Of a stretch of DNA of 64,000 nucleotides, positions 21,624 to 31,652 are shown one piece after another. This DNA comes from Cordylochernes scorpioides (taxonomy: Eukaryota; Arthropoda; Arachnida; Pseudoscorpiones; Chernetidae): assembly GCA_030710605.1 (NCBI GenBank), contig CP092877.1, positions 39,842,594-39,906,593 on the forward strand. Direction: 5' to 3'. Position 1 is the first letter of the stretch; every line of letters starts with the position of its first letter. The notes under the pieces were generated by a model. The model was not told where the DNA came from. It saw nothing but the letters and a program-made list of their open reading frames with translations, and ran no database searches. A program made the position numbers and the translations under genes.

Positions 21624-22041
21624 TTTTTTTTTTTTTTTTACAATTTCAAAAATCATTTATATTAAAATATATGTGCTTTTCCTGTCTATGTACAGATTTA
21701 TGGTCTATGTACACAATTATACAAGTATGTATACAAGTTATTTGCAAATTGCGTGGCAAATTTGCCCTTTCGCTCGCAAGCAGCGCCTCTAGCGGTGAAG
21801 ATAGGAGGTAATATCAGCCGACCTAATGGACATGTAAAACATGTTTTAACAGGACATAGAGAAAAATCTGGAAAATATATTTTTCGGATTTTTAGTCAAA
21901 AAAAAATAAATTGACAGGTTCTGGGGAAAAGTAGTTGTTTTTTATTCAGAAAATGATGATGACAATATTGCTGTATCATTAATATATACAATTATCAGCG
22001 TCATGCACAATTCTTTCTTAATTCTGTCACCGTTTGCTTTT

Positions 22042-22104
22042 GGTTCAGTGGTAGAATGCTCGCCTGCCACGCGGGCGCCCCGGGTTCGATTCCCGGCCGA
22101 TGCA
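22042..22104 (+). pseudogene. tRNA-Gly(GCC)-like, 5' acceptor strand lost
   Basis: Same structure as the first unit, with an intact anticodon stem (CTCGC/GCGGG) and T arm. The 5' acceptor strand is again absent. Confidence 0.85.
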
Positions 22105-22516
22105 TTTTTTTTACAATTTTAAAAATCATTTATATTATTAAAATATATGTGCTTTTCCTGTCTATGTACAGATTTATGGTCTATGTACACAAGTATACAA
22201 GTATGTATACAAGTTATTTGCAAATTGCGTGGCAAATTTGCCCTTTCACTCACAAGCAGCGCCTCTAGCGGTGAAGATGGGAGGTAATATCAGCTGACCC
22301 AATGGACATGTAAAACGTGTTTTAACAGGACATAGAGAAAATCTGGAAAATATATTTTTCGGATTTTTAGTCAAGAAAAATAAATTGACAGGTTCTGGGA
22401 AAAAAGTAATTTTTTAATCAGAAAATGATGATGACAATAATGCTGTATCATTAAAATATACAAGTATTATCAGCGTCATGCACAATTCTTTCTTAATTCT
22501 GTCACCGTTTGCTTTT

Positions 22517-22579
22517 GGTTCAGTGGTAGAATGCTCGCCTGCCACGCGGGCGCCCCGGGTTCGATTCCCGGCCGATGCA
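22517..22579 (+). pseudogene. tRNA-Gly(GCC)-like, 5' acceptor strand lost
   Basis: Same as the second unit, followed by a T18 run. Confidence 0.85.
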
Positions 22580-23100
22580 TTTTTTTTTTTTTTTTTACAA
22601 TTTTTAAAACTCATTTATGTTATTAAAATATATGTGCTTTTCCTGTCTATTTACAGATTTATGGTCTATATACACAAGTATACAAGTATGTATACAAGTT
22701 ATTTGCAAATTGCGTTGCAAATTTGCCCTTTCGCTCGCAAGCAGCGCCTCTAGCGGTGAAGATGGGAGGTAATATCAGCTGACCTAATGGACATGTAAAA
22801 CGTGTTTTAACATAGAGAAAAATCTGGAAAAGATATTTTTCGGATTTTTAGTCAAGAAAAATAAATTGACAGGTTCTGGAAAAAAAGTAGTTGTTTTTTA
22901 TTCAGAAAATGATGATGACAATATTGCTGTATCATATTTGATTATCAAATACAAAATTATATCTGGAAAAATTCCAAAAAGCAGGGACCACCTGTGAAGC
23001 CAGTTCATTTTTAGTATGCAGGAACAAAATTCTAACAGAAAAACATTCATTCGAGCAGAAGACACAAAGCCAGATCATCTCTTTATAAAAATATCGCTTC

Positions 23101-23501
23101 TCAGACACAAAGTTTGGAGCGGGACGTTTCACAAGAATGACATCCACGGCGCCAATTTATAATTGTAACGAATAGTATTTGAATAAAAGCATTTAATCGG
23201 GTAAAACCCGGGCATTGCCCTTTCTTAATCAATTCTGTCACCGTTTGCTTTTGTGAATGGAATAAATACCCAAATATGGCCATTTCTCATAACCATCGGT
23301 GGTTCAGTGGTAGAATGCTCGCCTGCCACGCAGGCGGCCCGGGTTCGATTCCCGGCCGATGCATTTTTTTTTTTTTTTTTTACAATTTTTAAAACTCATT
23401 CATATATTATACAAGAATGACATCCACGGTGTAACAAATAGTATTTGAATAAAAGCATTTAATCGGGTAAACCCCGGGCGTTGCCCGGGTCATTCGGCTA
23501 G
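23101..23501 (+). mobile_element. Helitron 3' tails around the fourth tRNA-Gly-like copy
   Basis: A truncated tail (AACCCGGGCATTGCCC) at about 23199-23221 runs directly into the tRNA-Gly unit. A complete tail with CCCGGGCGTTGCCCGGG and CATTCGGCTAG ends at 23501 before a T. Confidence 0.7.
23293..23363 (+). pseudogene. tRNA-Gly(GCC)-like, nearly complete copy
   Basis: 71 nt, the normal length. The acceptor stem pairs at six of seven positions (first pair is C:C). The anticodon stem has one C:A mismatch, and the T arm and box B are perfect. The upstream flank keeps about 46 bp (from GTGAATGGAATAAATACC) that units 1-3 have lost, so this represents the ancestral arrangement. Probably not a working tRNA. 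Confidence 0.7.
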
Positions 23502-23766
23502 TTACATATATTCTACAGTTCTCAAGACTTATGATGATAATTTACTTAAATAACTTCACCAAGATATCCACCAGTGTCGGATACATAAATAGACAAGCCC
23601 AATACAACATAATAGAGCCGTATAGAAAATTAAACTGGTGAAACACAGCTGGGATGGTTCATTAATGATTTGCCAGGCCCTCCTAATATTTTATCAATAT
23701 GAAAGGACAAAATTTAATTGAATTATTCATTAAATAAAACTGTGCTAAATACTTTAAATATATATA

Positions 23767-23925
23767 CAGTAGAACTACCTCCCTGTAAAGGACTCCTGCA
23801 AAGCCAAACTGTCCTTTAGAAAGAGGTGTCCTCTTACCGGAGAGTTACTAAATTGTAAAAATGATAATTTTACAAATGAAAACTGTCCTTTATAGAGAGG
23901 TGTTTGCTAAAGGGAGGTTCTACTG
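23767..23925. mobile_element. Palindromic MITE, CAGTAGAACCTC family
   Basis: CAGTAGAACTACCTCCC to GGAGGTTCTACTG, TA flanks. Confidence 0.8.
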
Positions 23926-24426
23926 TATATTTTTATTCTCTTATTCCTCTTTAGCTTTAGTTGAGTTTCTGTTGAGCAAGTAAGACTCGAATAGGAGAGC
24001 GCATAAAGTTGGTGGTAGTAAAGTTGAATATTTTATTAATGGCATTCAGATATGGAATCTTGGTTTTATTTTATTCACTTACTACGTTTGTAAAAGTTTG
24101 GCTTATTTGGCAGTAGGATTTATTGAGGAAGAGGGCTGCTTCTGGACCTTGGTTATGATGAAGAAGATGGCTTCTTCTGGCGATAGATTTTATTGATGAA
24201 GGTGTCTGCTCCTTATAATAGGTAATATTGAGGGAAAAGGCTCTCTATTTTGATTAAAATTTGGCTTTTAAAATATAGATGGTATATATGACAATTTGAC
24301 AATTAAACATCTCTATTGACATCTCGTCAATCTTTACACTCAAAGGGAGTTATAAGGTAATAATAATGGTAGGAATGAAGAGAGATATATACAATCGACG
24401 TAGCCCTCTCCGAGGGCACGTCCGGA

Positions 24427-24873
24427 TCAGGAGCTTAAAGCCGCCTTGAATCTAGACAGATCCCTGCCATTTGGGGAGTTCATGTTCAGAACATGTTTGA
24501 TGATAATGTCGAAGAATTTGTCGAGAAGAATCTTGTCTTCAGGTGTGAGTAGCCCGAGGAGGTGCTCCGTTTCTTCTTCGTAATAGACCGTGAGTATGAT
24601 ATCCATCCTGACCACATTATTCTTGTTATATATGGAGTGCAGGAATTCTCGATCCTTCAATCGGATGAGTAACTTTTCTATGTCCACATCGCCCTCAGGA
24701 GTGAGAGCTATAAGGGGTGCAGGAGCGGTCAGGAGCTCATGGGTCATCGGGGTAAGTATTAGTAGCGGTGTAGTAGATGGTATATATGGTCCTAAGACAA
24801 TATATAGAAAAATAATCAGCCATCTTGCAGTAGACGTTTCGCTGTTTAAATTGTGAAAGAGGAAGACGGCCAT
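24427..24873 (-). CDS. Hypothetical reading frame, possibly a 3' exon
   Basis: The last about 105 residues (from MTHELLTAPAP) look protein-like: acidic, with DVDIEKLLIRLKDREFLHS and an amphipathic LLDKFFDIIIKHVL stretch, ending KAALSS. I do not recognise a family. It lies directly downstream, on the same strand, of the minisatellite, whose frames run into this one only out of phase. The plus strand has a strong donor-like GGGTAAGTATT in the middle, so the strand is not certain. Confidence 0.25.
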   Translation of the reverse strand: MAVFLFHNLNSETSTARWLIIFLYIVLGPYIPSTTPLLILTPMTHELLTAPAPLIALTPEGDVDIEKLLIRLKDREFLHSIYNKNNVVRMDIILTVYYEEETEHLLGLLTPEDKILLDKFFDIIIKHVLNMNSPNGRDLSRFKAALSS

Positions 24874-26345
24874 GTTGCGGCAAATATTTCAATGCCTGAA
24901 TGGTAAAGGAATAGCAGCTATTTTGCGGCAGATATTTTTCTGCTTTCGGTGGTGGTGATGGAGAAGCAGCCATGTTATGGCAGATGTTTCGCCGCTTAGG
25001 TGGAGGAAGAGCAGCCATGTTGTGGCAGATGTTTCGCCGATTAGATGGTGGAGGAGGAGCAGCCATGTTGCAGCAGATGTTTCGCCGCTTGGGTGGTGGT
25101 GGAGGAGGAGCAGCCATGTTGCGGCAGATGTTTCGCCGCTTGGGTGGTGGTGGAGGAGGAGCAGCCATGTTGCGGCAGATGTTTCGCCGCTTGGGTGGTG
25201 GTGGAGGAGGAGCAGCCAAGTTGCGGCAGATGTTTCGCGGCTTGGGTGGTGGTGGAGGAGGAGCCATGTTGCGGCAGATGTTTCGCCGCTTCGGTGGTAA
25301 TGATGGAGGAGCAGCCATGTCACGGCAGATGTTTCGCCGCTTAGGTGGTGGTGGAGGAGGAGGAGCCATGTTGCGGCAGATGTTTCGCCGCTTAGATGGT
25401 GGAGGAGTATCAGCCATGTTGCGGCAGATGTTTCGCCGCTTGGGTGGTGGTGGAGGAGGAGCAGCCATGTTGCGGCAGATGTTTCGCCGCTTGGGTGGTG
25501 GTGATGAAGGAGCAGCCATGTTACGGCAGATGTTTCGCCGCTTCGGTGGAGGAGGAGCAGCCATGTTGCGGCAGATGCTTCGCCGCTTGGGTGGTGGTGA
25601 TGAAGGAGCAGCCATGTTACGGCAGATGTTTCGCCGCTTAGGTGGAGGAGGAGCAGCCATGTTGCGGAAGATGTTTCGCCGCTTAGGTGGAGGAGGAGCA
25701 GCCATGTTGGGGCAGATGTTTTGCCGCTTAAATGGTGGAGGAGGAGCAGCCATGTTGCGGCAGATATTTCGCCGCTTAGGTGGTGGTGATGAAGGAGCAA
25801 CCATATTACGGCAGATGTTTCGCCGCTTAGGTGGTAAATGGGGGAGGAGCAGCCATGTCACGGCAGATGTTTCGCCGCTTAGGTGGTGGTGGAGGAGGAG
25901 CAGCCATGTTGCGGCAGATGTTTCGCCGCTTGGGTGGTGGTGGAGGAGGAGCAGCCATGTTGCGGCAGATGTTTCGCGCATTAGTGGTGGAGGAGGAGCC
26001 ATGTTGCGGCAGATGTTTCGCCGCCTTAGGTGGTGGAGGAGGAGCAGCCATATTTGCGGCAGATGTTTCGCCGCCTTAGGTGGTGGAGGAGGAGCAGTCA
26101 TATTTGCGGCAGATATTTCGCCGCCTTAGTGGAGGAGCAGCCATGTTGCGGCAGATGTTTCGCCGCCTTAGGTGGTGGAGGAGGAAAGCCATATTTGCGG
26201 CAGATGTTTCGCCGCCTTAGTGGAGGAGGAGGAGCAGCCATGTTGCGGCGGATGTTTCGCCGCCTAGGTGGGGGAGGAGCAGCCATGTTGCTGCAAATGT
26301 TTCGCTGCTTAGGTGGTGGAGAAGGAGGAGCAGCCTGGTTGTCGC
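24812..26345. repeat. GC-rich minisatellite, about 33 units of 39-51 bp
   Basis: Units follow GCAGCCATGTTGCGGCAGATG, then TTTCGCCGCTT, then a variable run of GGT/GGA triplets. Up to about 26000 unit lengths change by threes, so several frames stay open for 300-450 residues on both strands; after that single-base changes (GCCGCCTTAG, CATATTTGCGG) appear. Degenerate units extend to the left edge. Confidence 0.9.
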
Positions 26346-26947
26346 AAGTTATTTGCGTCCTTGATAAAGTCATAATTGATGATTGTGGTCACATCCAGTT
26401 TTGTTGTCAAATTCGGTGGTTGATGTCACAGTCGGTTGGAATGTCACGATTGCTGTTTCCGTAGCCAATAGTTCTGGGCGAGGTTATGGCTCTAATTTGC
26501 CATAATAATCTGCCACAGGCTCTTCTTGGGCGGCTCCCTGAGCCTGAAACAACCAAGATTTGTTTATTAAATAAATTCTTCCGATTATATATTAATTTAT
26601 GAAGACGTTGGATAAGCCTACTTCCGCCGGGGAGGTCTTACTCACCACTACGTCACGACCAGCCAATCACCGAGCTGCCCAGGGGGCAGTCCATCCTCCC
26701 TTCCCCATTAGTCTAAATAAAGGAGCTTAACACTTGCCTGTTGTTCGCGTCGACTCCGCGTGCTTCTAATCTATCCATTTCAATCGGCAGATGTAGTGGG
26801 ATAATTGACTACTTCCATTATTATATCATCTAGTCCAGCTTCAACTTATAGCCCAACAATTTACCTATTACATTTTAATATATATTAGGTTGTATCTGCC
26901 AAAGTGAACTTTCCTTGATCTCATTAGTTGAGAGATAAATATAAATA
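26346..26947. promoter_or_regulatory. Non-genic stretch with promoter-like block at 26590-26790
   Basis: A GC-rich block contains ACGTCA, CCAATCA and a TATA-like CTAAATAAAGG about 60 bases later, then GTTGTTCGCGTCGACTCC. It could be a promoter or an LTR piece. No downstream gene is recognised on the plus strand. Confidence 0.2.
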
Positions 26948-27122
26948 CAGTAAAACCTCTCAATAAAGGACACTTAGTTGCAGAGCTAAAGTGTCCTTCA
27001 GGGAGAGGTGTCCTCTTACCGGAGAGTTGCTAAATAGTAAAAATGGTAATTTTGGAAATGAGAACTGTCCTCTATAGAGAGGTGTCTTCTAGCACGAGTG
27101 TCCTCTCATGGAGATTCTACTA
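26948..27122. mobile_element. Palindromic MITE, CAGTAGAACCTC family
   Basis: CAGTAAAACCTCTC to GAGATTCTACTATA. Confidence 0.8.
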
Positions 27123-27256
27123 TAATTTCAAACTAATTTTCCATTCGGATTGAAATTTAAAAAAAATCAACACATTTAGTTTTACCATAAAATATTCTTA
27201 ACACATACTACCGTTTTTTTTTTCTTAATTATTATTATTAACTGGGGAGCTACATA

Positions 27257-28675
27257 CACTGCGTGACATTGAAAATGGAACACCAAGAAATAGTGACCAG
27301 AAAGTGATGAAACTCGGCAGACAGAGAGAGACAGGGACGAACAATAAGTGATCTTTATTTCAAAATGATAGTCATAATACAGAGCGAGAACGGCGTCGGC
27401 TTAGTAGCAAGTAGGACCACCGCGGACGGCGATGCACGCAGCAACACGTCTAGGTAGAGAGTCAATCGGAGTATGGATGGCGTCCTGAGGGATGGCTCTC
27501 CATTCCCTCTCAACCATTTGCCACAGTTCGTCTTCTGAACGCGGCTGTGGCAAGGCATGCAAACAGCGTCCAATGATGTCCCAGACGTGCTCGATTGGTG
27601 AGAGATCAGGAGAGTACGGTGGCCAGGGAAGCATCTGTACATCTTGCAGAGCTTGTTGGCTAATGCGAGCAGTGTGCGGTCGGGCGTTATCCTGCTGATA
27701 AAGGGCATTGGGTACCCCCTGAAGGTAGGGGAGTGTCACCGGTCGCAGCACATCATCAACGTATCGTTGGGCCGTCATAGTGCCCTGAATACGAAGTAAA
27801 GGTGACCTGGAATCATACGCGATTGCGCCCCAAACCATGATTCCACGTTGTCGCACGGTGAGGCGTTCCACAATTGCTGCCGGATTGGACCTTTCTCCAC
27901 GTCGACGCCACACGCGTACACGGCGACTATCACTGGACAAGCAGAAACGCGACTCATCTGAGAACACGACCCTGTGCCATTCCGTCATCCACGTCGATCT
28001 AGCCCGGCACCATTCCAAACGTTGGCGCCTATTCGGTGGGGTCAATGGCAGTCTTCTTAGCGGACGGCATGAGTGCAAGCCATTAGCAACCAATCGAAGG
28101 GAAATGGTTCTGGTCGAGATGGAATGATCTAGGGTGTCTTGCACATGTTGCAGGATGGCGGTACAAGTGGCTTGTGGGGCCGCCACTGCTTGTCGAAGGA
28201 TACGCCGATCCACACGTGCTGACGTCACTCTGGTTGCACCGACATTCCTATAAATTGCCACATTTCCTTGTTCCAACCATCTTCTCCACAGTCGGTGCAC
28301 CGTGGACGCACCAAGGTGTGTATCAGCTGCGATTTGACGTATGGACCAACCTGCCCTTTTCAGTCCGATCACCATGCCCCTCGTAAAAGCGTCTGTCTGC
28401 TTGAACTGCCTCCGTTTACGATGACCTGGCATTCTCTGTTATTACACGTGTCTTTTGACACAAGAACAAAATTTCTACAATGATTTTCCTTGAAGAAATA
28501 ACGACACGAATACTGTCCTTTCTGCAAGTTCCTTCCCTTATATCTTACTCCATGTGCGCACGAGAGCTGCGCATTTTACATCATTTGCATAACTCGGTTA
28601 GGCGCGTCTACCCTGAAATTTGCATAATTTTCTGGCCACTATTTCTTGGTGTTCCATTTTCAATGTCACGCAGTG
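27257..28675 (-). mobile_element. Tc1-like transposon, apparently complete
   Basis: Inverted ends of about 45 bp begin CACTGCGTGACATTGAAAAT and are nearly perfect. TA lies on both sides (27255-27256 and 28676-28677). Total 1419 bp with one uninterrupted transposase frame. Confidence 0.95.
27401..28432 (-). CDS. Tc1-family transposase, DD34E, intact
   Basis: 343 residues with no break. The N-terminal third holds paired helix-turn-helix DNA-binding domains (WSIRQIAADTHLGASTVHRLW). The catalytic domain shows FSDESRF (first Asp), YQQDNARPHTA (second Asp) and YSPDLSPIEHVWD (Glu, spaced for DD34E). It cuts and pastes the element at TA sites by binding the terminal repeats. The start ATG at 28432 gives the family's usual length. 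The element sits between two MITEs with no host gene near. Whether it is active cannot be told from sequence alone. Confidence 0.95.
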   Translation of the reverse strand: MPGHRKRRQFKQTDAFTRGMVIGLKRAGWSIRQIAADTHLGASTVHRLWRRWLEQGNVAIYRNVGATRVTSARVDRRILRQAVAAPQATCTAILQHVQDTLDHSISTRTISLRLVANGLHSCRPLRRLPLTPPNRRQRLEWCRARSTWMTEWHRVVFSDESRFCLSSDSRRVRVWRRRGERSNPAAIVERLTVRQRGIMVWGAIAYDSRSPLLRIQGTMTAQRYVDDVLRPVTLPYLQGVPNALYQQDNARPHTARISQQALQDVQMLPWPPYSPDLSPIEHVWDIIGRCLHALPQPRSEDELWQMVEREWRAIPQDAIHTPIDSLPRRVAACIAVRGGPTCY

Positions 28676-28764
28676 TATTAGAGACCTTCAAATAATCATT
28701 TTTAATTTTTTTCTAGTTTCAATAAAGAAAATCTTTCTTTATAAATCCAAAATATTAGGAAGTA

Positions 28765-28938
28765 CAGTAGAACCTCCCTGTAAAAGACACCTAATTGCAG
28801 AGCCAAATGGCCTTTAGGGAGAGGTGTCCTCTTACCGGAGAGTTGCTAAATTGTAAAAATGGTAATTTCGCAAATGAAAACTGTCCTTTGTGGAGAGGTG
28901 TCCACTAGCGGGGTGTCCACTAAAGGGAGATTCTACTG
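28765..28938. mobile_element. Palindromic MITE, CAGTAGAACCTC family
   Basis: CAGTAGAACCTCCC to GGGAGATTCTACTG, TA flanks. Confidence 0.85.
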
Positions 28939-29330
28939 TAATATTTGACCAATATTCTTTCGTTTCTCCTTCAAGAGCCTAAATTCACAGGATCCTAAAT
29001 TTAACATTTATTATTGTCCAATCACTTTAAATTTCACATACACAGAACCTCTAAAGATAGATCATTTACAAAAATATGTACATAGCACTCGCTAGAAAAT
29101 TCTCTTTTGCAAAAGACTTTCGGTTATTTTACAAAGATGAGATCGCTATTAAAGGTGGTTATTCATCAATTGTGTCACTGATGGAAGGTTTAGCTGTAGA
29201 TATATTTGTGGATTTGTTTAATTTGGGAAGAAGATTTTAAAACTTACATTTTAATGTTTAAAATCGGGCGCTATAGAGAGAAAGGCGCTATTTAGAGGGG
29301 GGGATCTAACACGGGGTCTAATGGAATCTT

Positions 29331-29573
29331 GACACCTCTTTGACAGATTGTCAAGATTCCATTAGATCCCGTGTGGATCTCATAGAATAAAGTCCGCCCT
29401 AGACTGACGAGTGTCATTAGCCCGAAACCATGGTCTCTAGGTGGACGCTTTTCAGTTTGCCAAAGCTGGTGTTGTGGCTTTGTCACCGACCCGAGGCTGC
29501 TAGTTGCGGCGACGGTCAATAGATGGCGTCTGGTTTTAGACGTCTATTTTGACGGGAGAGACGACCCTTGTCT
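29331..29573 (+). mobile_element. Retrozyme fragment, family 1 (single partial unit)
   Basis: Matches the minus-strand reading of the 319-bp tandem at 48621-49258 over about 240 bases with scattered changes. It ends at CCCTTGTCTCTTTA in a TA microsatellite. An inverted piece of the unit lies just upstream (29310-29330). Confidence 0.85.
29392..29446 (+). ncRNA. Hammerhead ribozyme, family 1, diverged copy
   Basis: Stem I CCTAGA (29398-29403) pairs with TCTAGG (29436-29441), extended by GTCC with GGAC. Core CTGACGA at 29404-29410, GAAA at 29424-29427, stem III ACC/GGT, cleavage C at 29435. Relative to the copy at 48750, one stem I pair has changed on both sides (G-C to A-T). Stem II (GTGT/GCCC) is weakened. 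Confidence 0.85.
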
Positions 29574-29897
29574 CTTTATATATATATATATATATGTCAT
29601 AATATATGCTCTTCCAGGATAATAAAACAATCCAACAGCCAACGAGAGAGAGATGGGCAGCTAAAGCTAAGAAAACTAACTTACGACCATTTTTTGGTCA
29701 CATTCCTGAGGGGGGCGTCACCACCTGGCGCTTATCTTTTGTTAGCCCCGCTTGTGTACACAGGGAAAAACAGTCGTTCAGTAGATAACGTCTCACTCGC
29801 CACCTTTTTCTCTCTCGGCTGGCTGCCTGGATGATTGCTCTAACAGCTCGTCGTGTGATTATTTCTCACCTCACCACATCATTTACCACTATATTGT

Positions 29898-29934
<37 letters not shown>

Positions 29935-29984
29935 TAGTATATATATAAGCGACTATACATATGTATATTACGCAAATAAAATTC

Positions 29985-30262
29985 TCCTCAATGCCTGACC
30001 TTTTCTATGACCCAGCTAACTTCGAACATCCTTTGATTAAAAAAGCCTGCACCACGTTGACGAGGGCCAACAGCCCGAAACGCGTTCGTGTTTAGCTTTT
30101 GGTTTCCATCTAGAAAACGCTAATGTTAGTGGTCAGGATATGCCTAATTTTCTGGCTTTCAGTCACCACCTTGCATTTCTTGGGTCCTTTATCTTTAGTA
30201 ATGCGATAAGACAAATATGCCTAATTTGTTTTTAATATCAACACCTGACCTTTTTATTTATT
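29985..30262 (+). mobile_element. Small retroelement with hammerhead, family 2, copy 2
   Basis: Counterpart of 13588-13830 in the opposite orientation, ending AATATCAACACCTGACCTTTT. It lies about 40 bases downstream of a long TA microsatellite (29901-29947). Confidence 0.65.
30053..30090 (+). ncRNA. Hammerhead ribozyme, family 2, second copy
   Basis: Stem I CACG (30053-30056) pairs with CGTG (30087-30090). The core reads TTGACGA, so C3 is changed. Stem II GGGC/GCCC with loop CAACA is perfect, GAAA is at 30077-30080, and stem III ACGCGT is self-complementary. The C3 change probably weakens or abolishes activity. Confidence 0.7.
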
Positions 30263-30310
30263 ATTATTTTTTTCCACATTAAAAATATATTTAGTTATTT
30301 TTATAAGTAA

Positions 30311-30789
30311 CTAGCCGAGTAAAGGTTTGTTTAACGAATCTCTCGATAAAGTGAACATTTTTTTCCCGGTCCCTTGAAAAATACTCGATAAGTTGAATAA
30401 AATCAATATTAATTGGTTCCCTCGGTAATTGGAAGTTAAAGGAATAGTATCTTGCCTTTGAATTGTATCATTATTCTTGTCTCAAATAAATTGCCGTGTC
30501 ATCCTGAATTTTGTCTTTCCTAATTTTCTACATTACAAAATCATCGTATCATCATGATAATATTTAGAGCAGATTGTTGAATTATAACAGATAAATTAGA
30601 ATATTTATCTTGATTATTTCTAGGCGAAAAGTTATTTCAAAAATTTTATTTGCTAGAAACCTTCCCAGTACTATACTAAATAACTTCCCAAAGTTTCATG
30701 GCGATCCAATGAGTGGTTTGGTCAGGCATAAAGGACAAACAAACAAACAAACAGACACACACACATACATTCATTTATATATATATAGA
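30311..30789 (-). mobile_element. Short non-autonomous Helitron
   Basis: On the minus strand it runs from TCTATATATATATAAATG to CTAG between A and T. 479 bp. The interior matches the split Helitron at 54624-60411 closely. Confidence 0.8.
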
Positions 30790-31222
30790 TATGATGATAT
30801 AATACTATGATAAGAAGGGCTTTTAGAATCCAATCTAGATTAAGGTAATGCCTATAAAACATTATCAAATTTGGGATCAAGTGTTTCTTTAAAATTGAAT
30901 AAATTTCTTTAACCAAACTTTTGAAAATTCGAAAAAAATTGAAATGACCACAATTTTACTTGCCATAGAGTTTTTTCTTATACGAAAAGAGGAGAAAATT
31001 GAGGGATATTTATAAATAATATTTAATTTTAAAAGTCTTTATTAATCATTTTAGGGAGTTTTCATGTATGTTTTATAATTGTTGACAAATCTCTATCGAA
31101 AAATCTATGGGTGACTATCGGTATTAAATAATTGATGTTTTATGATATATAATGATAAGGACAGGGATCTCTTTATCTTCAATGTTAGAATAAAAATGTG
31201 ATCTGTGTTTTCTTTATTTTAG

Positions 31223-31287
31223 GAAAGAAATAAAGATTCTAATTACCTTGAGGACTTCTTCGCCTACAACACACAAAGGAACATAAG
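31223..31287 (+). CDS. Candidate orphan exon
   Basis: Bounded by TTTATTTTAG and a GTTAGA donor. The 65-nt frame reads ERNKDSNYLEDFFAYNTQR, which looks like natural protein. I recognise no family and found no partner exon nearby, so this may be chance. Confidence 0.2.
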
Positions 31288-31350
31288 GTTAGAACAAATG
31301 AATAAATTTGCCTGAATGCGAATACAAGAACTTTACTTTCCATAACATGG

Positions 31351-31652
31351 GGATCAGTGGAAGGGTGGTCTAAACCATTGGTTTTTGATCGTTACGACCC
31401 GGGATCGAATCCCACATTGGGCACTTTTTTTCTGATAAAAAAAAAATGCTCAAATGACCCCCGATTCTTGCATAAGTCCAACCCCAGCGAGTGCAAATAA
31501 CCAAACGGGACTCCGGCACATTTGTAAGTGTAAAAGTCGAACTCCTTTTCACATGTGTAGACATGTGGTGCACTTACAGGAAAAACAATCGCCAACTTCT
31601 ACCCACCATGATTATCATGGCCTGTACCACGTGTACTAGGGATAATAATAAT
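31351..31652 (+). mobile_element. tRNA-derived SINE
   Basis: Full-length copy from GGATCAGTGGAAGG to ACTAGGGATAATAATAATA. Confidence 0.85.

Larger units (their letters stand above)
21498..22935 (+). repeat. Tandem array of about 480-bp units with a tRNA-Gly-like core
   Basis: Three units (marker TGCACAAT at 21523, 22004 and 22479, spacing 481 and 475) share a tRNA-Gly-like core, a T-run, a TATGTACAGATTTATGG block and a CGCAAGCAGCGCCTCTAGCGG block. The third unit ends at a TGTATCAT junction. Confidence 0.9.

Noticed and set aside
22042..22104. Functional tRNA-Gly(GCC) genes
   Set aside because: The 5' acceptor strand is missing in three copies; the fourth has two stem mismatches.
21498..22935. 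CRISPR-like spaced repeats
   Set aside because: The organism is eukaryotic, units are about 480 bp, and the conserved part is a tRNA-Gly body.
24889..26129. Long Gly-, Pro- and His-rich frames on both strands
   Set aside because: They are by-products of a stop-free minisatellite; several overlapping frames cannot all be real.
26471..26550. Minus-strand C-terminal exon reading EEPVADYYGKLEP
   Set aside because: The acceptor-like site is good but there is no upstream exon or family match; probably chance.
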